This document shows, in pieces, positions 15,869 to 22,729 of a stretch of DNA of 26,132 nt. Location of the stretch: assembly GCA_024640445.1 (NCBI GenBank), contig JAHEEZ010000012.1, forward strand, positions 1 through 26,132, given 5' to 3'. The notes under the pieces were generated by a model, which saw nothing but the letters and a program-made list of their open reading frames with translations, was not told the origin of the DNA and made no database searches. This DNA comes from Acidobacteriota bacterium. Its GTDB lineage: Bacteria; Acidobacteriota; Blastocatellia; Pyrinomonadales; Pyrinomonadaceae. A program made the translations under genes and the position numbers. How positions within the stretch are numbered: the first letter of the stretch is position 1; the number at the start of each line of letters is the position of its first letter.

Positions 15869-15888
15869 TGACACCAAAGATAGTGTCA
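15869..15888. promoter_or_regulatory. Probable LysR operator
   Basis: Perfect dyad TGACAC (15869-15874), 8 bases, GTGTCA (15883-15888), in the intergenic region between the LysR gene and the divergent small gene. Its right arm overlaps a TTGACA hexamer on the minus strand (15889-15884), a possible -35 for lysR, although no good -10 follows. Confidence 0.5.
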
Positions 15889-15939
15889 AACGCACTAATT
15901 TGATTTGTACTTTTTTGTAATGATTTAGGAGATTGATAG

Positions 15940-16245
15940 ATGATGTTTTATCCGCTCGAATACGTTATAGACAAGACTCTGGAAAGAAGTCTGAGCAAAG
16001 AGCAGTGGCTGCTGAAGAAGCTTACGAACAAAAGGTTCGACGCGAACGAATCCAGGATTCTCTGGAACAGGATCGCGGATCACAAATGGTATGTGAGTGA
16101 AAGACTCGGCCGCGACATAGGCCTCAAGGTAGCTGCGATCGACTTCATAGAGAACATTTACGAAACACCGCGCAGAAAAGGGAGTTCCGGAATGTCATTC
16201 CGGATTCCATTTGGAACCGCGGAAAACATGACTTATACCACCTAG
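15940..16245 (+). CDS. Small DUF4032-like protein
   Basis: 101 residues. The core WNRIADHKWYVSERLGRDIGLKVAAIDFIENIY (about 42-74) resembles, from memory, the C-terminal segment of DUF4032 proteins (HKWxxSERxGRDVG). Only this short part is present, so it would be a stand-alone fragment of that domain; function unknown. No signal peptide or membrane segment. ATG 15940 has AGGAG eight bases upstream; ATG 15943 is an alternative. The last ~25 residues, rich in Gly, Ser and Thr, contain a DNA palindrome and may not be conserved. A strong terminator follows. It diverges from the lysR gene and shares the region holding the putative LysR operator. Confidence 0.65.
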   Translation: MMFYPLEYVIDKTLERSLSKEQWLLKKLTNKRFDANESRILWNRIADHKWYVSERLGRDIGLKVAAIDFIENIYETPRRKGSSGMSFRIPFGTAENMTYTT

Positions 16246-16275
16246 CCCGGTGAAAATCCGGGCCCCCTCCACAAA

Positions 16276-16320
16276 AATGGCGTCGCGTGCAAAAGATCCC
16301 GCGACGCCATTCTTCATTTC
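16276..16320 (+). terminator. Strong terminator after the DUF4032-like gene
   Basis: AATGGCGTCGCG (16276-16287) pairs perfectly over 12 bp with CGCGACGCCATT (16300-16311) around a 12-base loop, followed by CTTCATTTC. An A-run upstream would let it act on the minus strand too. A 6-bp hairpin GCCCGG/CCGGGC (16245-16263) lies just before it. The remaining 16320-16485 holds only a weak promoter for the next gene. Confidence 0.8.
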
Positions 16321-16407
16321 TGATAACTGGGTTCGAAAGTCCAGTGCTCTTTGCCTGATAGCGATCCCCCGTATTCATGGTCAGCGGCAAGACCGAGAAA
16401 AAATATC

Positions 16408-16436
16408 TTGTGGATTCCGCCGTCTGGAGCTAGTAT
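16408..16436 (+). promoter_or_regulatory. Possible promoter of the HExxH gene
   Basis: TTGTGG (16408-16413), a 17-base spacer and TAGTAT (16431-16436) give a weak sigma-70-like match (3/6 and 4/6) about 50 bases before ATG 16486. Confidence 0.25.
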
Positions 16437-16485
16437 TTCCGCAATAGTCCAGAAACAGAAATCCTGCAGTGGAGATCACCTTGAT

Positions 16486-16923
16486 ATGGCGACCCTTTTG
16501 ACATCGACTTTTCCTGCTGACGAAGAAGGCGCGAAGTTATTGAAGAAGTTAAAGATAGCGCTTGCGAATATCTGTGGGCACGGTGTATCGAAAAAAGGAA
16601 TCGTGCTGACGGCACCGAGAGAACTCAAGGCCGGCAGGGACAATCTCAGATCGGACTACAGGGAGATATGGAAGAAGTGCACCATCGAGTTCGATTCGGA
16701 AGAGACAGGGGCTTCAGTGCTGATGAAGTCCTACCAGATAAAGATCGGACCGTTCTTTCTCAGACCGAGCATTAAGATCGTCGATCTTGAAGAGGTGCTG
16801 CTTCATGAATTTTTGCACGTTGCACTGGACATTTCTGACAGGCAATTCCATCACGGGATAATGACGCAGATCTTAAAGTACAATTTGGGTTACAAAGAAG
16901 ATTCGGGAATCTTCATGGACTGA
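16486..16923 (+). CDS. Small HExxH protein, putative zinc metallopeptidase
   Basis: 145 residues; I do not recognise the family. The C-terminal third carries LEEVLLHEFLHVALDISDRQFHHG, that is HEFLH (107-111) on a predicted helix, with further histidines at 122-123. This is the spacing of an HExxH-x10-H zinc site, as in metzincin-like, SprT-like or minimal gluzincin folds, and is followed by a KYNLGY segment. No signal peptide or membrane segment is seen, so a cytoplasmic role or use as cargo of another system is possible. The frame opens at ATG 16351, but the first 45 residues look non-protein-like; ATG 16486 has GGAG 11 bases upstream. An 85-base gap separates it from the next plus-strand gene, so the two may form a pair. 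Confidence 0.65.
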   Translation: MATLLTSTFPADEEGAKLLKKLKIALANICGHGVSKKGIVLTAPRELKAGRDNLRSDYREIWKKCTIEFDSEETGASVLMKSYQIKIGPFFLRPSIKIVDLEEVLLHEFLHVALDISDRQFHHGIMTQILKYNLGYKEDSGIFMD

Positions 16924-17008
16924 AGAAATCGGCAAAGCAGCTATTTAATCAGCTCTGTTTTGCAATTAGGTCAACCAGCCATCGCGGAAGAAAGCATAAG
17001 GAGACAAA

Positions 17009-17515
17009 ATGGCAGATTTGGATTGGGTTTGGATAAAGATAAAGAAGATGGCCGGGACGTGCGCGGCGGCCACAGACTACGATGACATAAAAGCAGCGGT
17101 CGGGGATGCGCAGGGAAAAGTCGGCCAGGCGCTGATGGTGGGCGAGTTCCTGCAAAAGGACTCAGGAGTATTCGAAAAGCTCAAGAAGGCGAACGAGGGA
17201 CTTGGAAAGGTCAGCGAAGCGCTCAACAAGGCGGGAGACATATGCCTCGACATTCAGGCGGTAAACAAGATCCACGAAGCGGTCGTCTTACTTGATACAC
17301 CGAACATAATTCGCAACGATCCCGAGAAGGCCGCGGCCGCTTTTGACAGCATGTTCCAGGGTTTTGGCAGACTGTGCCGTTATCTTCCTCCTCCGGCTGA
17401 CGAATGGCAGGCATTTTTCGAAAAATTCAACCTCTTCGGTAATATGGCGCCAAAACTGATCCCGGAATTGAGGTGGAAGGATACATTTTCTCAGATAGAC
17501 GGCTGGAACGGCTAA
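17009..17515 (+). CDS. Unknown helical protein
   Basis: 168 residues, no recognised family. It has a Trp-rich start (MADLDWVWIKIKK), a long Ala/Lys/Gly-rich middle likely to be helical (about 25-110: DAQGKVGQALMVGEFLQ ... LKKANEGLGKVSEALNKAGD), and a C-terminal part with aromatic residues (FQGFGRLCRYLPPPADEWQAFFEKFN). It has no signal peptide or clear membrane segment; the AAVGDAQGK/GLGKVSEALNKAG stretches recall small helical scaffold or secreted substrate proteins, but this is only an impression. ATG 17009 has a strong AAGGAG five bases upstream, and a strong terminator follows. It is downstream of the HExxH gene on the same strand; a functional link is inferred from position only. Confidence 0.75.
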   Translation: MADLDWVWIKIKKMAGTCAAATDYDDIKAAVGDAQGKVGQALMVGEFLQKDSGVFEKLKKANEGLGKVSEALNKAGDICLDIQAVNKIHEAVVLLDTPNIIRNDPEKAAAAFDSMFQGFGRLCRYLPPPADEWQAFFEKFNLFGNMAPKLIPELRWKDTFSQIDGWNG

Positions 17516-17615
17516 GTAGGTCAGTTTGGCAGCCTGGTCAGTATTCACCAGAGCCGAGCCGGCAAGCTCATCTGACAATTGGAGAGGTAAGTTTCCTGGT
17601 TACGACCATATAACG

Positions 17616-17651
17616 ATAAAAGCCCCGAATCTATTGACTCGGGGCTTTTAT
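17616..17651. terminator. Bidirectional terminator
   Basis: ATAAAAGCCCCGA (17616-17628) pairs perfectly over 13 bp with TCGGGGCTTTTAT (17639-17651) around a 10-base loop. The A/T ends provide a T-run on both strands, serving the plus-strand helical-protein gene and the minus-strand lipoprotein gene that converge here. Confidence 0.88.
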
Positions 17652-17675
17652 CTTCTTGGCATCAATGAACGGTAG

Positions 17676-18386
17676 TTAGTACTCGACCACCTTGTCGACA
17701 ACAAGCTGCCAGGCCGCTTCACCCGGCTTCAACTTGTATTGAAATTGCCTCATTCCTCCCGTTGGCTTGGCGTTAGAGTCACCTTCTTTATAGACTGGAA
17801 AACGTCGCACCAAAGTGCTTTCGACAACCGCAAACTCATCGTGGCCCATATAGCCTTTTGCTTCTTTGGATTTCGGGTCTATTTCAGGAAAATTGATCAT
17901 CGACAACGACTTCTTGTTGTTAGCCGCAAAGCCGATCACACTTCCGTAACCACCGCTTCCGGCCGACGCAACATAAATGTAGATCTCCGGGGAGCCGTTG
18001 ACGTCAAGGTCGGCGACCTCTGCTCCGGTGACGCTGCCGTTTGCTTCTGCCTCAATTACCTCATGACTGCCTTCAAGGCCTTTAGGCGTGATCGTAACCT
18101 TGTTCACAGATGAACCGTTCTTGCTTTCGACAGTGAATGTGATGCCTTGCAGTTCAAGCGTCTTTGAGAACGGCTTGGAAGGATCACCCGCGCCTGGCAG
18201 GGTGCTGTTGTCTGATTCCGCTGTTGAAGCATTATCAATCGCATTGTTAACCCCGCCCGGGTCCTGCTGTTCAGCCGTCGAATTTCCCTGGTCATTTGCC
18301 TTCGTATACGTGTTGTTGTCCGCACTTCCGCATGCGCTGAGCGAAAACGCCAAAGCGATAGAAAGCGTTGCTGTTCTAATAAGCAT
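17676..18386 (-). CDS. Lipoprotein resembling PliI, inhibitor of i-type lysozyme
   Basis: 236 residues. The signal peptide has a lipobox, LSAC at 16-19, so Cys19 is the likely lipidation site. Residues 20-70 are an Asn/Ser/Thr/Gln-rich, probably disordered linker. From about 71 the sequence FSKTLELQGITFTVESKNGSS, VTGAEVADLDVNGSPEIYIYVASAGSGGYGSVIGFAANNKKSLS, KGYMGHDEFAVVESTLVRRFPVYKEGD and MRQFQYKLKPGEAAWQLVVDKVVEY closely fits what I recall of the PliI family, periplasmic or lipid-anchored beta proteins that block invertebrate-type lysozyme. The SGGYG segment lies in the region expected to form the inhibitory loop. Classical PliI is shorter and lacks the long linker. ATG 18386 has GAGGTG six bases upstream. 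Confidence 0.65.
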   Translation of the reverse strand: MLIRTATLSIALAFSLSACGSADNNTYTKANDQGNSTAEQQDPGGVNNAIDNASTAESDNSTLPGAGDPSKPFSKTLELQGITFTVESKNGSSVNKVTITPKGLEGSHEVIEAEANGSVTGAEVADLDVNGSPEIYIYVASAGSGGYGSVIGFAANNKKSLSMINFPEIDPKSKEAKGYMGHDEFAVVESTLVRRFPVYKEGDSNAKPTGGMRQFQYKLKPGEAAWQLVVDKVVEY

Positions 18387-18423
18387 TCAATACACCTCTT
18401 GTTAGACTACTTGCTACTTCTTT

Positions 18424-18452
18424 ATCGTAGTTCCACTCAACTGCCGGTTCAA
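18424..18452 (-). promoter_or_regulatory. Possible promoter of the lipoprotein gene
   Basis: On the minus strand TTGAAC (18452-18447), a 17-base spacer and TACGAT (18429-18424), each 4/6 to consensus, about 40 bases upstream of ATG 18386. Confidence 0.35.
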
Positions 18453-18549
18453 GGAAGGTTTGCCGTTGTTTGAGATGGCTGTCGGACTAAATCAGGGAGA
18501 GCGCTTTTCAATACCTTCGTAACACTTCCTCGGCCCGCCGCATGGTAGA

Positions 18550-19893
18550 TCAACCTATTCCGTAAGCAAGCATGGCGTCCGCGACCTTCATAAACCCGCC
18601 GATGTTCGCGCCCTGCACATAATCAACGTGTCCGTTCTCGATGTCACCGAATTGTACGCACTTTCCGTGAATGCCCTTCATAATCCGCTGAAGCCTTTCA
18701 TCGACTTCGGCGCGGGACCATGTAAGCCGTGCGCTGTTCTGCGCCATCTCCAGGCCGGATACCGCGACTCCGCCCGCGTTAGCCGCCTTTCCGGGACCGT
18801 ACAGGATTCTGGCCTCCTGAAAGACCTCAACCCCGCCCTGTGTTGTCGGCATGTTCGCTCCTTCAGAAACTGCAATACAGCCGTTCTTCACGAGCATTTC
18901 CGCGTCACTTGAGTCGATCTCGTTCTGTGTCGCGCACGGGAAAGCGATATCCGCAGACACCGCCCAAGGCCTCTCTCCGGCGTGGTATTCAACGCCGAAC
19001 TCATCCGCGTATTCCTTTATCCTTCCACGTCTTTCATTCTTGAGGACCTTAACAAACTCCAGTTTGTCTCCGCAGATACCTTCAGGATCGTGTACGAAGC
19101 CGGATGAATCAGAAAGCGTCACGACCTTTGCCCCAAGCTCTGAAGCCTTCTCACAGGCAAACTGTGCGACATTTCCGGAACCGGAGATCAGAGCGGTCTT
19201 CCCGGGCAGATCCTCGCCTATACGGTTCAGCATGTTCCCCATAAAGTAGACGGCTCCGTATCCCGTCGCCTCGGGCCTGATCTCGCTTCCGCCGTACGAC
19301 AACCCTTTGCCGGTCAAGACACCTGTGAACTGCGTCGAAAGCCTCTTGTATTGTCCGTAGAGATATCCGATCTCCCTTCCTCCGACGCCAATGTCTCCGG
19401 CGGGAACATCGGTGAATTGTCCTATATGCTTGTAGAGTTCGGTCATGAGCGATTGGCAGAAACGCATCACCTCTCGGTCGGATCTGCCCTTCGGATCAAA
19501 ATCCGACCCTCCTTTCCCGCCTCCTATCGGAATGCCTGTCAGGCTGTTCTTGAATGTCTGTTCAAAGGCAAGGAACTTGAGGATGCTCAGTTTTACCGAC
19601 TCGTGAAAACGAAGGCCGCCTTTGTAAGGACCGATCGCGTTGTTCCACTGTACGCGATATCCACGGTTGGTCTGTATGTTCCCTTCGTCGTCTTCCCAGT
19701 TGACGCGAAACATAATGATCCGGTCAGCCTCCGTAAGCCGCTCAAGGATGCAGGCATCACGATAGATCTTGTTCTGATTGATGAAAGGTATAAGCGATTC
19801 GGCGACTTCGGAAACGGCCTGGTGAAATTCGTCTTCTCCGGGATTGCGCCGTTTTAGATCAGACATAAATCCTTCGACGGTCAGTCTTTCCAT
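18550..19893 (-). CDS. gdhA: Glutamate dehydrogenase, NADP-type
   Basis: 447 residues, matching the hexameric bacterial NADP-dependent type (about 445-450). It interconverts 2-oxoglutarate plus ammonium and glutamate. Visible: YRVQWNNAIGPYKGGLRFHESVKLSILKFLAFEQTFKNSLTGIPIGGGKGGSDFDPKGRSDREVMRFCQ, containing the substrate and catalytic lysines, then DVPAGDIGVGGREIGYLYGQYKRL, the dinucleotide-binding ISGSGNVAQFACEKASELGAKVVTLSDSSGF, and SEGANMPTTQGG. ATG 19893 has AAAGGAG six bases upstream. No obvious terminator follows. The 268-base upstream gap (19894-20161) holds no gene I can support. Coenzyme preference cannot be proved from the sequence alone. Confidence 0.95.
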   Translation of the reverse strand: MERLTVEGFMSDLKRRNPGEDEFHQAVSEVAESLIPFINQNKIYRDACILERLTEADRIIMFRVNWEDDEGNIQTNRGYRVQWNNAIGPYKGGLRFHESVKLSILKFLAFEQTFKNSLTGIPIGGGKGGSDFDPKGRSDREVMRFCQSLMTELYKHIGQFTDVPAGDIGVGGREIGYLYGQYKRLSTQFTGVLTGKGLSYGGSEIRPEATGYGAVYFMGNMLNRIGEDLPGKTALISGSGNVAQFACEKASELGAKVVTLSDSSGFVHDPEGICGDKLEFVKVLKNERRGRIKEYADEFGVEYHAGERPWAVSADIAFPCATQNEIDSSDAEMLVKNGCIAVSEGANMPTTQGGVEVFQEARILYGPGKAANAGGVAVSGLEMAQNSARLTWSRAEVDERLQRIMKGIHGKCVQFGDIENGHVDYVQGANIGGFMKVADAMLAYGIG

Positions 19894-20161
19894 TGGCTTT
19901 CTCCTTTTGTTTTTAGAGCAGTCTTCATGGAATGCAGCACGCCGGCCGACTGAACGGTCGTGAGCATGTTCGATTTGTGTTGGTCGGCGTTTGGAAAGCC
20001 CGCTTCAGCGGAAGTGTTCCGGTCCCTCGTTCGAAACGGGAGGTTCGATAGAGTATTAATTGCTAGGAAAATACAACAGCGTAAGGAATTAACGCAAACC
20101 CGCTTCCCAAAATACCGGGCTGTTCTGGCCAGTCTGGTCTGGAGAAAAGCCCTACTTGCTA

Positions 20162-20506
20162 TCAAAGGTCCCTTCTCCCATCCAGCCTGTCGCCGCTGAG
20201 AATGTGGAAATGGAGATGTTTTGAATCCTGATACCGTCCGAGATTGGTAAGCACGCGGCAGGCGCCGTGTTCCCTTTCGACATCCGCCGCAACCAACCTG
20301 ACTGCTTCAAGTACCGTTTGCACAAGCTCGACCGGGTGGCCCCCGAGGTCAGTCAAAGAAGGTATATGCGTTTTTGGAACAACTACGATATGCACAGGCC
20401 AAAACGGCCGCGTGTGATGAAATGCAAGAACCTCGTCGGTCTCGTACACAACATCGACCGGAGTGTTCCCGCTTAATGCTTCGTCGCAATAGAAATCTTC
20501 GCTCAT
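20162..20506 (-). CDS. HIT (histidine triad) family protein
   Basis: 114 residues, the usual length of HINT-like proteins, which hydrolyse nucleoside phosphoramidates or related adenylated compounds. The nucleotide-binding triad is HLHFH (H97, H99, H101) within KHLHFHILSG; also typical are VVYETDEVLAFHHTRPFWPVHIVVVPKTHIPSL near the start and RVLTNLGRYQDSKHLHFH. Only one Cys (C7) of the zinc site found in some relatives remains. It starts 12 bases after the stop of the GH2 gene, so the two are probably co-transcribed despite unrelated roles. Ribosome binding site weak. Confidence 0.92.
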   Translation of the reverse strand: MSEDFYCDEALSGNTPVDVVYETDEVLAFHHTRPFWPVHIVVVPKTHIPSLTDLGGHPVELVQTVLEAVRLVAADVEREHGACRVLTNLGRYQDSKHLHFHILSGDRLDGRRDL

Positions 20507-20518
20507 CTTGTCGCGCCG

Positions 20519-22369
20519 TTACCTGTTCCTTCTCTGCTCGCTTTTCTGTCTGTAGAAATCTCTGAGCACAAAGAACGCCTTCTTTTTCTCACCTTTTTCG
20601 GACAGAAGACCTTTCCGGTTCCAGCCATCCTGTATCTCAGGAAGATGTCTTCTCGGTGATCTGAAATCGACCAGGATCCAGGGTGAGAAGCCCCGCAGAT
20701 TCCCTATCCCGCTAATGCTCTTCAGAGTCTCCTTGTAAAGGACTTCCTGAAACTCCTCGGTCCACCTTTCGTCTTGCGCACCGTGAAGACCGAACCTCGC
20801 TCCGGCCCCAAACTCGGAAATGAAGATCGGCTTGCCTTTCGGCAAACGCCATTTGATCGTTGCCAGCTTTTCGGGAAGTCCATCGTACCAGCCTATGTAC
20901 TGGTTGAAGCTAATGATATCGACCTTTTCCGCGAACGGATCCGTTATCTCCCTGACTGTTGCATCTTCCGGTGACCCGGACATCTCGAGCGCGGCGCTGA
21001 TCAGTCGTGTAGGATCCGACCGGCGTGCTGTCTCCGCAAGTTTCGTTAGAAATCTGTTCCTCGGTTCGCTGACGGGAGTTTCATTTGCCATCGACCAGAT
21101 TATGACGGACGCGCGATTCTTGTCCCTTGTGATCACGTCCTCAAGTTGGGCACTCGCATTGTCGAAAGTCTCCGGATTTTCCCACTGGATGGTCCAGTAG
21201 ACCGGTATCTCTTCCCAGACAAGTATCCCCATTTCGTCAGCCAGCCTGACCATGTTCTCGTTATGTGGATAGTGGGCAAGCCTTACAAAATTGCACCCAA
21301 GCTCCTTCGCCCAGCCCAACAAGAGCTTTGCGTCATCGACCGAATTCGCCCTTCCTCCTCGTAACGGGTTTTCCTCGTGGATCGATATGCCCTTGAGAAA
21401 TATGTCCTTGCCGTTGAGCAATATGCGGTCGCCCGACACTTTCACTGTTCGGAATCCGATGCGGTCGGTGACGGAATCCCCTTCTGAACTGAATCGTACT
21501 TCGTAAAGTTTCGGATCGTCGGGTGACCAGTATCTTAATCCCTTGACCGAGCCTCGTATCTCAGCAACACCTTTCTCGTCGGTGATTGCGGACCCGCGAA
21601 ATCCGAGTTCCGGTATCGATATCTCAACCCACTTGCCCGACACACTCGCTCCATCCAGAACGATCCTCCCCGTGATCCGGCCATCGTTGTCGCCATCGAG
21701 ACGGACCATCTGGTCTCGTATGAAAACCGAAGGCATCTCGATGAGGTTTACATCTCGGGTTATTCCGCCGTAGTTCCACCAGTCGGTATTGAGCGTCGGG
21801 ACACCCTCTTTCAATCGCTTGTTGTCAGCCTTAACGACTACAAAGTTGCGCTTTTCCTTGAGAAGCCCTGTGACTTCGAAATTGAAGGGAGTGAACCCTC
21901 CAATGTGCGTCCCCACCTTCTTACCGTTGACGTACACCTCTGCCTTGTAATTCACAGCGCCGAAATAGAGAAAGACCCGGTTTCCATTGGCGGCCTTCGG
22001 ATAGTCAAAGGACTTTTCGTACCAGATCGTGCCTTCATAATAGAAGAGTTTTTCTTTCTGTGAATTCCAGTCGCCGGGGACACGAATGATATCCGACTTT
22101 TCAAAATCGTACTCGACCCGGTCCGTCTTGTCCTTTGGCTTTGCGTTTGTGTAGTACGCCGAAGAACCCGGGTCCGGTGAGCCGTCAAACGGCTCATAGC
22201 GATAGTTGAAGTACCCGTTCTCGTAGGGATCGACTATGTAGCGCCACTCGCCGTTCAGTGACTTTGAGGGTCTGTCGAAAGGGTTGGAGATCAGATCGTC
22301 CTGCCCGGAAACAGCGCAGGGAATTGCGGACAGGATCAGGAAGGCAACGATCAAAGCGCGAGTTTTCAT
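20519..22369 (-). CDS. Secreted glycoside hydrolase family 2, beta-glucuronidase-like
   Basis: 616 residues with a Sec signal peptide (1-22, ending CAVSGQ). Order: N-terminal sugar-binding jelly roll (about 30-210: LNGEWRYIVDP, VPGDWNSQ, YEGTIWYEKSF, NYKAEVYVNGKKVGTHIGGFTPF), Ig-like domain (about 215-310), and TIM barrel (about 315-605) with FLKGISIHEE, RLAHYPHNENMVRLADEMGILVWEEIPVYW, IIWSMANE (acid/base E430) and PIFISEFGA (nucleophile E519). NRKG at 584-587 matches the NxKG motif that binds the carboxylate of glucuronate in beta-glucuronidases, which favours GUS over beta-galactosidase activity. Exported form and lone setting suggest scavenging of uronides outside the cytoplasm. No ribosome binding site is visible at ATG 22369, but the signal peptide fixes the start closely. 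Confidence 0.88.
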   Translation of the reverse strand: MKTRALIVAFLILSAIPCAVSGQDDLISNPFDRPSKSLNGEWRYIVDPYENGYFNYRYEPFDGSPDPGSSAYYTNAKPKDKTDRVEYDFEKSDIIRVPGDWNSQKEKLFYYEGTIWYEKSFDYPKAANGNRVFLYFGAVNYKAEVYVNGKKVGTHIGGFTPFNFEVTGLLKEKRNFVVVKADNKRLKEGVPTLNTDWWNYGGITRDVNLIEMPSVFIRDQMVRLDGDNDGRITGRIVLDGASVSGKWVEISIPELGFRGSAITDEKGVAEIRGSVKGLRYWSPDDPKLYEVRFSSEGDSVTDRIGFRTVKVSGDRILLNGKDIFLKGISIHEENPLRGGRANSVDDAKLLLGWAKELGCNFVRLAHYPHNENMVRLADEMGILVWEEIPVYWTIQWENPETFDNASAQLEDVITRDKNRASVIIWSMANETPVSEPRNRFLTKLAETARRSDPTRLISAALEMSGSPEDATVREITDPFAEKVDIISFNQYIGWYDGLPEKLATIKWRLPKGKPIFISEFGAGARFGLHGAQDERWTEEFQEVLYKETLKSISGIGNLRGFSPWILVDFRSPRRHLPEIQDGWNRKGLLSEKGEKKKAFFVLRDFYRQKSEQRRNR

Positions 22370-22729
22370 AGTCTGGAAGGAACGTTAACCGACCTGCTGC
22401 CAGGTTGTCACGCGGGGGCGCCTTCGCGTCGTGCATCCAACGCATTTCCAGCCTCAGATATTTCTGCAAATCGATGACGCGGCGGAGTGGGAGGCCATTT
22501 TGTAATGCTTGTTTTAAGCGATTGTTAATTCCGCAAGATTAGGCTCCCCCATTTCCTGCAACTTGGTATATCATCTAGGCTTCCCGGCCATTTTAGTTTC
22601 ATCGAGTCAAATGCTTGCGCCCCGGATCGCGCTCACGCAGCACCCCCGCCAACGGCTTGGGTATTCCGCCGCGAGACGACGATCGGGCCTCGAAAATAGA
22701 TCGTATTCTTTTTGTTTCGGAGGTTCAGA
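22370..22729. other. Divergent intergenic region
   Basis: About 360 bases between the divergently read GH2 gene and the large nuclease gene. Both promoters should lie here, but I find no pair of good -35/-10 elements; TTGTAA with TGTTAA 17 bases downstream near 22500-22530 (plus strand) is a weak candidate. No convincing ORF, RNA gene or terminator is seen. The plus-strand ribosome binding site GGAGG (six bases before ATG 22730) is clear. Confidence 0.5.

Noticed and set aside
16184..16206. Palindrome CCGGAAT-GTC-ATTCCGG as an operator or element end
   Set aside because: It lies within the end of a coding sequence with no flanking duplication or transposase, and a 7-bp dyad can arise by chance.
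16325..16350. tRNA T-arm-like GGTTCGAA string
   Set aside because: The flanking bases do not pair and no acceptor stem, D-arm or anticodon arm can be drawn around it.
19960..20199. Plus-strand 79-codon ORF between gdhA and the HIT gene
   Set aside because: No ribosome binding site or recognisable features, and its end overlaps the minus-strand HIT gene; the region is more likely the gdhA promoter area.
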